Source: Bacillota bacterium (GTDB taxonomy: Bacteria > Bacillota_I > Bacilli_A > RF39 > UBA660). From it: DNA of 46,986 bases. Of the stretch, positions 34,930 to 41,916 are shown one piece after another. Location of the stretch: the NCBI GenBank assembly GCA_015059445.1, contig SVAK01000008.1, positions 1-46,986 on the forward strand, written 5' to 3'. Both the position numbers and the translations under genes were made by a program. Below the pieces are notes generated by a model, which saw only the letters and a list, made by a program, of their open reading frames with translations, was not told where the DNA came from and did no database searches. Position 1 is the first letter of the stretch. Each line of letters starts with the position of its first letter.

Positions 34930-35130
34930 TTACTTTTTTATTACTTTTATTAAACCATTTTCTAATTCTTCTAATGATTTTCCAATATCCTTTTTGCTAA
35001 TGTAATCACTAATTCTCATTTGATAATGTGAAGTTTCTAACATTTGTTTACTTCTTTTTGAAGCAACATGAACAAGCATATATTTAGAATCAACAATATT
35101 TAATAATTTATCAATTGATGGATATAACAT
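34930..35130 (-). CDS. rpoZ: RNA polymerase omega subunit
   Basis: 66 residues. MLYPSIDKLLNIVDSKYMLV, then A-S-K-R-S-K-Q, is the omega signature. It promotes core RNA polymerase assembly. AAGGAG with GGTGAT precedes the ATG. In many Firmicutes rpoZ follows gmk; here it stands alone next to a tRNA. Confidence 0.93.
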   Translation of the reverse strand: MLYPSIDKLLNIVDSKYMLVHVASKRSKQMLETSHYQMRISDYISKKDIGKSLEELENGLIKVIKK

Positions 35131-35221
35131 GGTATCACCACTCCTTACAATAATATCTTACTAAATATTTTTAAATTAATACAATATTTAATATGAATTT
35201 TACATTTATTTGACCAATATT

Positions 35222-35593
35222 TTAACTATCAATTTCAACTGATATTTTTTTATCTTCATATTTTATTTTTATAACATTAGAATTAAGTGAGGTATTTTCA
35301 TTAAGTGGATTTGTTACAACACCATCCTCATTTGTAGCCAATAAATTATTATCAATCAGATCTTGAACTTTTATATATATTATTTTTTCATCTTCAAATA
35401 AATACAAATTATTTTCTCCATACACAGTTGCACATTTTTTAATTGTTTCAATCGTATTTTCGTATAAATTATTTAAATCATAGTTATCAGAAAAAGCATA
35501 TGATATTTTATTGACAATAATAAAATATCCGATTGAAAATACCAATAAGATGGCAATTAATATTATAATTGTTTTATTTTTTGAAATTTTCAT
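35222..35593 (-). CDS. Small membrane-anchored protein, unknown
   Basis: 123 residues. An N-terminal transmembrane anchor (about 8-28, TIIILIAILLVFSIGYFIIV) precedes an extracytoplasmic domain with IKVQDLIDNNLLATNEDGVV and a short beta-rich end. The outer part is reminiscent of small pseudopilin heads, but the anchor lacks a prepilin cleavage motif. I cannot assign a function. Confidence 0.6.
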   Translation of the reverse strand: MKISKNKTIIILIAILLVFSIGYFIIVNKISYAFSDNYDLNNLYENTIETIKKCATVYGENNLYLFEDEKIIYIKVQDLIDNNLLATNEDGVVTNPLNENTSLNSNVIKIKYEDKKISVEIDS

Positions 35594-35648
35594 ATTACAC
35601 CTACTAAATATATATTTTTATTATATCTTATTTAAGATAATTAGCCAA

Positions 35649-35674
35649 GAAAAAAATCTCTAAAAAGAGATTTT
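35649..35674 (-). terminator. Terminator of the cotD-like gene
   Basis: AAAATCTCT and AGAGATTTT form a 9-bp stem with a 4-nt loop. A T-run follows on the reverse strand. Confidence 0.75.
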
Positions 35675-35972
35675 AGAAGCAACAATTACGATCATATACG
35701 TTAGAAACCACATTTTCTTCGCAAGTTGTATAACAAGGTGTAAATGTATGTCTATAAACATGATGATTAATTATCCTTGTGTTGCAAGGCATTATATGCG
35801 GCACCTCATAACATAAATATCTATGACAAACTCTCTCTTGTGGACATTCATGAATTGGCGGACACATCATTGATTGCTGAGGTTGCATATAATCCATACT
35901 ACAATTACATGAGTTCATATTCATATTTGTATCATAACCTGATTCATTATACTCAAATTTCTTTTGTTCCAT
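35673..35972 (-). CDS. CotD-like spore coat protein
   Basis: 99 residues, rich in Cys (13), His, Tyr and Met. The core resembles CotD, with HECPQERVCHRYLCYEVPHI and HHVYRHTFTPCYTTC. CotD is an inner-coat protein cross-linked late in sporulation under mother-cell control. Expression here would be by sigma-K or sigma-E, but no such promoter was recognised. AAAGGAAA precedes the ATG. Its own terminator makes it monocistronic. Confidence 0.82.
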   Translation of the reverse strand: MEQKKFEYNESGYDTNMNMNSCNCSMDYMQPQQSMMCPPIHECPQERVCHRYLCYEVPHIMPCNTRIINHHVYRHTFTPCYTTCEENVVSNVYDRNCCF

Positions 35973-36030
35973 AACATTATTTCCTTTCTATTTTATATTA
36001 TGAATAATTTGAGTTTTGGTATGGGTTATT

Positions 36031-37452
36031 TTAATTAACAATTTTAAAATGCACTACTGGAGAATTTTCGTCAAGTGCTGCAAAATCGTACCCTAAATCC
36101 TGAGCATACTGTATTATTTCTGGTAAAGCCTCTAATGTGTTTTTCTTAATATCATGCAATAAAATAATATACTCACCATCGCCTTTTAAATTTGATTTTA
36201 TATTTTTTATTATTGCATCAGTGGAACCATCTTTTTTGTCAGTATCTCCACTATCAAAAGTCCAATCAAAATAAATATAGCCCTTCTCTGTCATTATTTT
36301 GGCTAATTCAGTCATTATTCCTTTTTTATAATTATTGCTCACAGTATTAGAACTACCACCTGGAAAACGAAAGATTTTAGGTTGTATTCCGGTTGCGTCA
36401 ATTATAACTTTTTCTATTTTTTTAAAATCGGCCAAATAAGCATCAACACTTTGATAAATAGACCATTTATGACTATATGTATGTATTCCAATAGTATGAC
36501 CTTTTTCATAAATGATTTTTAATAATTTTTGATATTTTGGAAATTGGTTAGTAACAAAGAAAGTCGCCTTAATATTATGATTTTCTAAAACCGCTAAAAT
36601 TTGTTCAGTATATTGTCCAGGTCCATCATCAAACGTCAAGTAAATGGTTGCTCCATCCACGACAGGAAATTGATATTCAGTAGCATCATCAGATGCTACT
36701 ACTACTTTTCTTTCCAAATTAACTACATTCCCAACACTATCGCTTATCTTATAATTTAATGAATATATTCCTGAGACATTTGTATTAACTTCTCCTTCTA
36801 TTATTATTTTATCGGTAATATTTCCATCGCATGAATCGAATGCTAATGCTCCAGCTTCATTATATTTTTCCCCAACATGTAAATATACAATTTTGCTACC
36901 TTTTAATGTAAGTATTGGTTTTTCATTATCTATATATTTTATTTCTTGAACTAATTCGCTTTTGTTGTTTGAACTATCTATAACATTAATATAAATTTTT
37001 TTATCTTTTATTTTGTATTTAATTTTATCAGATATATCGCCATCATAATCATCAATTGCTGTTATGTCAATTTCTACTAAATTATTTTTTTGACACATTT
37101 TTATTTCTTGATTCAATGTAATTATAGGAGCACTATTATCTACAACATTAACTATTTTTATAACTTCTTTTTTTATGTTGTTTACAGATGTTTTATAAGT
37201 AATAATATATCTACCTATTTTCGAAGTATCTACACTGCCTTGTGTTTCGACCTCAAGACTTTTTGTGCTAAACATTGTTTTAAGATAAGCATTTGCCCCG
37301 TTTTCTTCATAATTATCACCTAAATTAATAGTAACATTTTTATCACCAATAATATCTATTTTAATTATAGGAACAAAATAGTAAACAATAGAGAGCATAA
37401 CTAAAATTATTAAAATAATACCGCCTAAAATCATTTTGTTTTTGCCACTCAT
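36031..37452 (-). CDS. Membrane-anchored polysaccharide deacetylase with Ig-like repeats
   Basis: 473 residues. A signal anchor (about 8-28) precedes Ig-like DUF5011-type repeats: NVTINLGDNYEENGANAY, an SAPIITL domain with DDYDGDISDKIKY, and KIVYLHVGEKYNEAGALAFD. The NodB-type catalytic domain then starts near 270, with TFDDGPG (Asp275, Asp276), IGIHTYSH (His324, His328) and RFPGG. It probably removes N-acetyl groups from peptidoglycan or another glycan at the cell surface. In a spore former a role in cortex or cell wall is possible. PdaA-type enzymes lack such Ig repeats. Confidence 0.9.
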   Translation of the reverse strand: MSGKNKMILGGIILIILVMLSIVYYFVPIIKIDIIGDKNVTINLGDNYEENGANAYLKTMFSTKSLEVETQGSVDTSKIGRYIITYKTSVNNIKKEVIKIVNVVDNSAPIITLNQEIKMCQKNNLVEIDITAIDDYDGDISDKIKYKIKDKKIYINVIDSSNNKSELVQEIKYIDNEKPILTLKGSKIVYLHVGEKYNEAGALAFDSCDGNITDKIIIEGEVNTNVSGIYSLNYKISDSVGNVVNLERKVVVASDDATEYQFPVVDGATIYLTFDDGPGQYTEQILAVLENHNIKATFFVTNQFPKYQKLLKIIYEKGHTIGIHTYSHKWSIYQSVDAYLADFKKIEKVIIDATGIQPKIFRFPGGSSNTVSNNYKKGIMTELAKIMTEKGYIYFDWTFDSGDTDKKDGSTDAIIKNIKSNLKGDGEYIILLHDIKKNTLEALPEIIQYAQDLGYDFAALDENSPVVHFKIVN

Positions 37453-37481
37453 AAAATCACCAGCTGTAAATATTTTAACAC

Positions 37482-37501
37482 AAAAAAAAGCCTTTCGGCT
37501 T
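37482..37501 (-). terminator. Terminator of rodZ-pgsA
   Basis: AAGCC and GGCTT form a 5-bp stem with a GAAA tetraloop, followed on the reverse strand by eight T residues. Confidence 0.8.
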
Positions 37502-37520
37502 AATATTATAAATTTTTGGA

Positions 37521-38123
37521 TTATTTAGTGTCAACCTTAGGAAACAAGAATTGTTTTGTGTTATAGTAATATTGGCAACCACTTACCACAGATAATAAAG
37601 TTGCTATTAAAAGTAAAAAATTATCTATCGGTAAATTTATAAATGTAAAAGGTATATTATTAAATAATGTTAAAGTTAAACCTACCATCATACACAATGT
37701 TTTTGCTTTTCCTAGCCAACTAGCTGCTACTACTTTTCCTTTGTTCCCGCTAATCATTTTCAAAGAGTCAACTATGATATCACGTGTTATTATTACAACA
37801 GGAATTAATATAGGAATTAATCTGTCATAAGCCAAAATAATTAATAAACCATTTACTAAAATTTTATCCGCAATAGCATCTGCCACTTTTCCGAAATCCG
37901 TAACCATATTTCTACTTCTGGCAAGATAACCATCAATAAAATCAGTAAGCGATGCTATTAAAAATATTACTCCAGCAATAATATATTTTAAGCTTAACAC
38001 TTCTCCATTTACTAAATACTCAGGAAATTTCATTCCTAAATCATACCACGGAATCAATAGCATTATAATCATCAATACTGCCAAAATAATTCTAGCTATT
38101 GTAATTTTATTTGGTAAATTCAT
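37521..38123 (-). CDS. pgsA: CDP-diacylglycerol--glycerol-3-phosphate 3-phosphatidyltransferase
   Basis: About 200 residues. This multi-pass enzyme makes phosphatidylglycerophosphate, the first step to phosphatidylglycerol. The CDP-alcohol phosphotransferase motif is complete: TDFIDGYLARSRNMVTDFGK, then VADAIADK, with all the conserved Asp residues. A GTG at 38132 overlapping the rodZ stop is the alternative start. The order rodZ-pgsA matches ymfM-pgsA of Bacillus. Confidence 0.94.
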   Translation of the reverse strand: MNLPNKITIARIILAVLMIIMLLIPWYDLGMKFPEYLVNGEVLSLKYIIAGVIFLIASLTDFIDGYLARSRNMVTDFGKVADAIADKILVNGLLIILAYDRLIPILIPVVIITRDIIVDSLKMISGNKGKVVAASWLGKAKTLCMMVGLTLTLFNNIPFTFINLPIDNFLLLIATLLSVVSGCQYYYNTKQFLFPKVDTK

Positions 38124-38131
38124 TAATATCA

Positions 38132-38611
38132 CTACTTTCTATAACTCACTACATATGCATTCTTTTTATCTACTGTAATTTGATTTATCGACCAAAAAAT
38201 CGCTAAAACTACTAAAATTAATACTAAAATGTAAATAAAAATATATATCCCTCGTCTATTTTTCGGTCTGTTTAATGTATAAGGCGAAATGATTTTTTCT
38301 TCTTCAGTTTCTTTTGTGTTTAATTCAATTGTTTTTTCAATTTCTTTTATAGGAATTCTAGATGTATATTCAAAAAGATACTCATTAAATTCTTCTAACA
38401 TTTTTTCAGAATTTATCCCTAAATATTTGGCATAGTCTGAAATATATTTTTTTAAAACAAAAATATCTTTAAATGCACCAATCTTTCCTTCTTCAATATT
38501 TTTTAATGCTAATTCACTTATTTCCAAGTCTTTGCTTACTTCATCTAAATCTATTCCTGATTCTGCTCTTGTTTCTCTTAAGAGGTCAGCAATCTCTTTC
38601 AAAATTTCCAC
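38132..38611 (-). CDS. rodZ: RodZ-like helix-turn-helix membrane protein
   Basis: 159 residues. A cytoplasmic HTH domain (ADLLRETRAESGIDLDEVSK, then NIEEGKIGAFKDIFVLKKYI) is followed by an acidic linker and a transmembrane helix (about 120-143), with a very short outer tail. RodZ links MreB filaments to the membrane to control cell shape. The extracellular domain of longer RodZ proteins is missing, as in the short YmfM type. Confidence 0.88.
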   Translation of the reverse strand: MEILKEIADLLRETRAESGIDLDEVSKDLEISELALKNIEEGKIGAFKDIFVLKKYISDYAKYLGINSEKMLEEFNEYLFEYTSRIPIKEIEKTIELNTKETEEEKIISPYTLNRPKNRRGIYIFIYILVLILVVLAIFWSINQITVDKKNAYVVSYRK

Positions 38612-38629
38612 TCCTTAATAAAAAAAATA

Positions 38630-38972
38630 ACATTAATAAGCCATGTTCTGTACTCATGTTTATGAGCGACAAATATTTATCTATGCTTAAAAAGCATCTA
38701 TAAAATCGTTCATTTCCTTTTTTATAGTTCCCCTACCAAAATTTGGGTTTCTCACTCGTGGGGTTTACCGCGTTTCATTTGTCTGTCACCAGACACATAC
38801 GTTTCTGTGGCACTTTACATCTACTTATATCTTTTTTATAAGATATTTTCGAAGCCGTTAGCTTTGCTACCTTAGGTTATTTTTTCCCTAAGCACGAACA
38901 CTACAATCATCTCAGATTGTGTGAGCATGGACTTTCCTCTACATTGCAAATCAATGCAGCATTTGTCTAAAT
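38630..38972 (-). ncRNA. rnpB: RNase P RNA
   Basis: The reverse strand carries the conserved P4 5' strand GAGGAAAGTCCATGCTC, later GAAACGCGGTAAACCCC, GGTAGGGGAA and the 3' P4 strand ACAGAACATGGCTTA. These are diagnostic of bacterial RNase P RNA. The Bacillus-type neighbour gpsB lies just upstream. Ends are estimated to within about 10 nt. A T-run at 38621-38628 follows the 3' end. Confidence 0.93.
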
Positions 38973-38973
38973 A

Positions 38974-39306
38974 TTATTCTTCTTTGCCAAATACAACTTT
39001 TTCTAATTGACTAATTCGTTTTAACAAATCTACATTTGTTAATGTTCGTGTTGTACTTTCTTCTGTTTTTTTGATTTCAAGTTGCTCTTTTAAAAATCTT
39101 ATTTCTTGTTTTAACTTACTATTATCTTCAGTTAAATCTTTGATGTCTTTATCTAACTTTTTTATTATAGAATTGTATTCGGTATAATCACGAATAATCA
39201 TATCAAGAAATTTATCAACTTCTTGTGGTCTATACCCTCTTGCATCAATTTTAAATTCCTTTTCTAAAATATCTTGGGGAGTTAAATAAATTCGATCATT
39301 ATACAC
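38974..39306 (-). CDS. gpsB: Cell division regulator GpsB (DivIVA family)
   Basis: About 110 residues. The N-terminal DivIVA-like membrane-binding domain is clear (TPQDILEKEFKIDARGYRPQ, then EVDKFLDMIIRDY). A coiled coil leads to the C-terminal GpsB motif (NVDLLKRISQLEKVVFGK). GpsB shuttles penicillin-binding proteins between septum and sidewall. AGAAGGTGG points to the GTG at 39306; the frame opens at a GTG at 39315. Adjacency to rnpB is conserved in Bacilli. Confidence 0.92.
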   Translation of the reverse strand: MYNDRIYLTPQDILEKEFKIDARGYRPQEVDKFLDMIIRDYTEYNSIIKKLDKDIKDLTEDNSKLKQEIRFLKEQLEIKKTEESTTRTLTNVDLLKRISQLEKVVFGKEE

Positions 39307-39329
39307 TTGAACCACCTTCTAACAATGAA

Positions 39330-39359
39330 ATTATAAACGATTTATACTTTTCTTGTCAA
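39330..39359 (-). promoter_or_regulatory. Promoter of gpsB
   Basis: On the reverse strand TTGACA (39354-39359) is 18 nt from TATAAT (39330-39335). It overlaps the 3' end of a possible 37-codon ORF. Confidence 0.7.
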
Positions 39360-39444
39360 GTTCTTTAAGGTTAACTGTTTCAATATAAATACCTACATAT
39401 TCAACTTTTTTTAACATTTCATTTAAGACATAGTCTATTCTCAT
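39331..39444 (-). CDS. Possible 37-aa micro-ORF upstream of gpsB
   Basis: The reverse strand encodes MRIDYVLNEMLKKVEYVGIY followed by IETVNLKELDKKSINRL. AGGTGA lies 5 nt before the ATG. It has no family I recognise, and its end overlaps the gpsB promoter. It could be a real small protein or chance. Confidence 0.35.
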   Translation of the reverse strand: MRIDYVLNEMLKKVEYVGIYIETVNLKELDKKSINRL

Positions 39445-39609
39445 ATTTTTCACCTAATAATATATTACCAGTATGATAAAAATAAATAAATAGCTTCGAC
39501 AAATGTTGCCAAAAATTTTAAAATGTTTTTCATTTATTATATTATTTTTAGCTTTTTAGTTGATTTTTTTTTATGACTGTAATATAATATTAATGCGATT
39601 GGGGAGCAC

Positions 39610-39686
39610 GCGCCCATAGCTCAATTGGATAGAGCGTTAGACTACGGATCTAAAGGTTAGGGGTTCGACTCCCTTTGGGCGCACCA
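39610..39686 (+). tRNA. tRNA-Arg (anticodon ACG)
   Basis: 77 nt including CCA. The acceptor stem is GCGCCCA/TGGGCGC and the anticodon loop is CTACGGA, giving ACG. A34 would be deaminated to inosine by TadA. Confidence 0.96.
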
Positions 39687-39692
39687 TAATTC

Positions 39693-39769
39693 CGAGAAGT
39701 AGCACAGCTTGGTAGTGCACTTGGTTTGGGACCAAGGGGTCGCAGGTTCGAATCCTGTCTTCTCGACCA
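39693..39769 (+). tRNA. tRNA-Pro (anticodon TGG)
   Basis: 77 nt including CCA. The acceptor stem is CGAGAAG/CTTCTCG and the anticodon loop is TTTGGGA, giving TGG. It lies 6 nt after tRNA-Arg and is probably co-transcribed. Confidence 0.96.
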
Positions 39770-39778
39770 GTAAAAAAT

Positions 39779-39804
39779 AACAGTATTTTTAATACTGTTT
39801 TTTT
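39779..39804. terminator. Terminator after tRNA-Arg/tRNA-Pro
   Basis: AACAGTATT and AATACTGTT form a 9-bp stem followed by a T-run on the forward strand. It also faces the convergent nuclease gene. Confidence 0.75.
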
Positions 39805-40543
39805 AATATCTAAGTTTATGAAATAATTCCTCTATGCAATCATTTTTTATTTTAAATCCGACCCCATGGTCCTTAATAAGGAATTCATCACTTTTTCCAA
39901 GTGCACTTTTCATATAGAAATTCACAAAAATTTTATCATTTTCTACTAACTTCAAAAATTCAAAAAAACTTGTCAGTTTATATAAATTCATTTTTACATA
40001 TTTATAATATTTTTTGTTCTTGCGGTAATATGGATAAGCTTGAATAATAGCTAAATTAGTAAGTTTTCTTTTTAATTTTGTTTCTAACGTTTTAAAATCC
40101 CAGCTGCAAACGTTTTCTATAAAAACCCCCTTATAGTAAGATTGCATTACTATTTTCATCGAATAGTAGTCTACCTTCAGCTTGAATTCATACTCAAATC
40201 TTTTAATGGAAAAGTTTGAAAACACTTTTCTTTCAAATAACTTATAATCATTTTTATCACCAAACCGATGATAACCATATTTCTCAAAAATATATTTAAT
40301 TGCTGATTCATTGTGTTTTTTAGGAACACAATTAAATAAAGTTATAGCGCTTTTAGAATAACCTAATTTACATTTAAGTTCTATGCTTTTAAAATCAGGT
40401 TTGCATTCTTGATCCTCTTCTTTATTTAAAAGCTTCTCAAATGTATAACCAACACCTGTTGTACCCTGTCTTAAAGCTTCAACTAACCCTAAAGCTTTTA
40501 TTTTTCTAAATTCTTTTTTTAATAATATAACATCTTCTTTCAT
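39803..40543 (-). CDS. MvaI/BcnI-family restriction endonuclease-like protein
   Basis: About 247 residues. The N-terminal region has the MvaI/BcnI-like stretch GTTGVGYTFEKLLNKEED. PDFKSIELKCK then supplies the PD-(D/E)xK triad Asp50, Glu55 and Lys57. Enzymes of this family cut short CC(W or S)GG-type sites, sometimes as monomers. No DNA methyltransferase is encoded in the window, so it is either orphan, has its partner elsewhere, or is not a restriction enzyme. AGGAGG precedes the ATG at 40543. It sits between tRNA clusters, a usual insertion place for accessory genes. Confidence 0.78.
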   Translation of the reverse strand: MKEDVILLKKEFRKIKALGLVEALRQGTTGVGYTFEKLLNKEEDQECKPDFKSIELKCKLGYSKSAITLFNCVPKKHNESAIKYIFEKYGYHRFGDKNDYKLFERKVFSNFSIKRFEYEFKLKVDYYSMKIVMQSYYKGVFIENVCSWDFKTLETKLKRKLTNLAIIQAYPYYRKNKKYYKYVKMNLYKLTSFFEFLKLVENDKIFVNFYMKSALGKSDEFLIKDHGVGFKIKNDCIEELFHKLRY

Positions 40544-40855
40544 CAAAACCTCCTAAAAAACATATAACATATATAACTTGAAAACTTTGTCAGATTATAG
40601 TTTGTTAACTAAAAATTGTTAAATTAATGTCAAAATTAATTATTTTTATGTAATTTTTATTATATATGACTATAATTAGAATAGAAGGAGCTATATTTGG
40701 GGAGCCTAATATTGATAATTCGCAATTAATAAAAGAATAAAAGGTTTATATATAGTTAGCTCTTTTTGTTGATGTAGTCATCTAAAAATTAGATGACTTT
40801 TTATGAAAATAAAAAAGGTTAGTATTATAAAAAACTAACCTTTTTATATTTAAAA
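40544..40855 (+). other. Intergenic stretch with hairpins and a possible small RNA
   Basis: No convincing gene is present. The forward strand has TATAAT at 40671-40675 in a weak promoter context. A region at 40685-40780 follows, where GAGCTA and AGCC can pair with GGTT and TAGCTC, followed by TTTTT. A strong terminator-like hairpin (AGTCATCTAA, TTAGATGACT) is at about 40776-40802. A second, AAAAAGGTTAGT with ACTAACCTTTTT (40812-40847), terminates the reverse-strand tRNA cluster. Confidence 0.4.
40812..40847. terminator. Terminator of the five-tRNA cluster
   Basis: A perfect 12-bp stem (AAAAAGGTTAGT and ACTAACCTTTTT) with a 10-nt loop is flanked by T-runs in both directions. Confidence 0.8.
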
Positions 40856-40931
40856 TGGTGTCTCGTTGGAGATTCGAACTCCAGACCCTTTGATTAAAAG
40901 TCAAATGCTCTACCTACTGAGCTAACGAGAC
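40856..40931 (-). tRNA. tRNA-Lys (anticodon TTT)
   Basis: 76 nt including CCA. The acceptor stem is GTCTCGT/ACGAGAC and the anticodon loop CTTTTAA gives TTT. Confidence 0.96.
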
Positions 40932-40941
40932 AAAATTAAGA

Positions 40942-41017
40942 TGGCTGCCCCGGCTGGGTTCGAACCAACGGAATGTCAGAGTCAAAGTCTGATGCCTTAC
41001 CACTTGGCTACGGGGCA
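40942..41017 (-). tRNA. tRNA-Gln (anticodon TTG)
   Basis: 76 nt including CCA. The acceptor stem is TGCCCCG/CGGGGCA, with the weak U1-A72 pair of Gln tRNA. The anticodon loop CTTTGAC gives TTG. Confidence 0.96.
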
Positions 41018-41031
41018 ATATTTTTATAAAA

Positions 41032-41115
41032 TGGTGGAGGGACATGGATTTGAACCATGGAACCCGAAGGAACAGATTTACAGTCTGCCGCGTTTGACCA
41101 CTTCGCTATCCCTCC
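41032..41115 (-). tRNA. tRNA-Tyr (anticodon GTA)
   Basis: 84 nt including CCA, with the long variable arm of bacterial Tyr tRNA. The acceptor stem is GGAGGGA/TCCCTCC and the loop CTGTAAA gives GTA. Confidence 0.95.
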
Positions 41116-41122
41116 AAAAAAA

Positions 41123-41198
41123 TGGTGCCGACAGAGGGAATCGAACCCCCAACCTACTGATTACAAGTCAGTTGCGCTACCAATTACGCTATGTCGGC
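41123..41198 (-). tRNA. tRNA-Thr (anticodon TGT)
   Basis: 76 nt including CCA. The acceptor stem is GCCGACA/TGTCGGC and the loop CTTGTAA gives TGT. The T-box before thrS specifies the Thr codon ACU, which this tRNA could only read by wobble. Confidence 0.96.
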
Positions 41199-41205
41199 AT
41201 TAAAA

Positions 41206-41282
41206 TGGTGGGCGATATAGGACTCGAACCTATGACCCCCTGCTTGTAAGGCAGGTGCTCTAACCAACTGAGCTAATCGCCC
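41206..41282 (-). tRNA. tRNA-Val (anticodon TAC)
   Basis: 77 nt including CCA. The acceptor stem is GGGCGAT/ATCGCCC and the loop CTTACAA gives TAC. It is the first gene of the reverse-strand cluster Val-Thr-Tyr-Gln-Lys. Confidence 0.96.
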
Positions 41283-41323
41283 GATTAGCTTCTTGTCTTG
41301 AATTTCTTTTCAAGACAATTAAG

Positions 41324-41352
41324 ATTATACTATACAAATTTTAAATATGCAA
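41324..41352 (-). promoter_or_regulatory. Promoter of the tRNA cluster
   Basis: On the reverse strand TTGCAT (41347-41352) is 17 nt from TATAAT (41324-41329). A hairpin, TTGTCTTGAA with TTCAAGACAA (41293-41317), lies in the leader before tRNA-Val and may be a processing signal. Confidence 0.7.
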
Positions 41353-41370
41353 TAATTTTTTTGAATTTTA

Positions 41371-41796
41371 TTAAAAAATTAACCCTTTTTGTATAGCGTA
41401 AGGCAAAAAGCGATCTCTAATTGATGATGATAAATTAAATTCTGTCTCACCTAAAGAATACCAATGGTAATCCAAAATTTCATCATTTGGAATTAAACTA
41501 ACATGAATTTTCTTAGTCGCTAAAAACATATTCATCTCAATAATTACATCCGAATCACTTTCTGCGGCTTCTTTAAAGCACATTATAGGAAGCAAGTCTT
41601 CTTCACAAAACTCAAATCCTTGCCCTATTTCCTCGTTAACTTCTCTTAAAGCAGCTGTTATCTCTGTTTCGCCAGCCTCAATTCCTCCGCCAACTAAAGT
41701 CCAAGAATTAGTGGCACTGCTTCTAACCGATTTTACAATTAATAATTTGCCATTTTCGATAAAAGCCACTCCTACAACTCTTTTTAATCTCTCCAT
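41371..41796 (-). CDS. Nudix hydrolase
   Basis: 141 residues. The Nudix box at 37-59 (GGIEAGETEITAALREVNEEIG) has the required G, E, R, E, E, E and G positions. It hydrolyses a nucleoside diphosphate linked to some group; the substrate cannot be told. A MutT-like housecleaning role is possible. It is divergent from the helicase gene. Confidence 0.92.
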   Translation of the reverse strand: MERLKRVVGVAFIENGKLLIVKSVRSSATNSWTLVGGGIEAGETEITAALREVNEEIGQGFEFCEEDLLPIMCFKEAAESDSDVIIEMNMFLATKKIHVSLIPNDEILDYHWYSLGETEFNLSSSIRDRFLPYAIQKGLIF

Positions 41797-41916
41797 CCTA
41801 CTACCTCATATAATTATTATACTACTAATATTTAGAAAATTGTAGGAATGACTACTAATATAAGTCAATTTGTGTTAATATTTGATTGAGAGCTTTTCCT
41901 AACGAAAGGTTTTTGT

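Noticed and set aside
40666-40740. 24-codon ORF (MTIIRIEGAIFGEPN...)
   Set aside because: There is no Shine-Dalgarno and the frame overlaps the possible structured RNA.
40941-41249. 102-codon forward ORF
   Set aside because: It lies antisense across tRNA-Gln, tRNA-Tyr, tRNA-Thr and tRNA-Val and is a by-product of their sequence.
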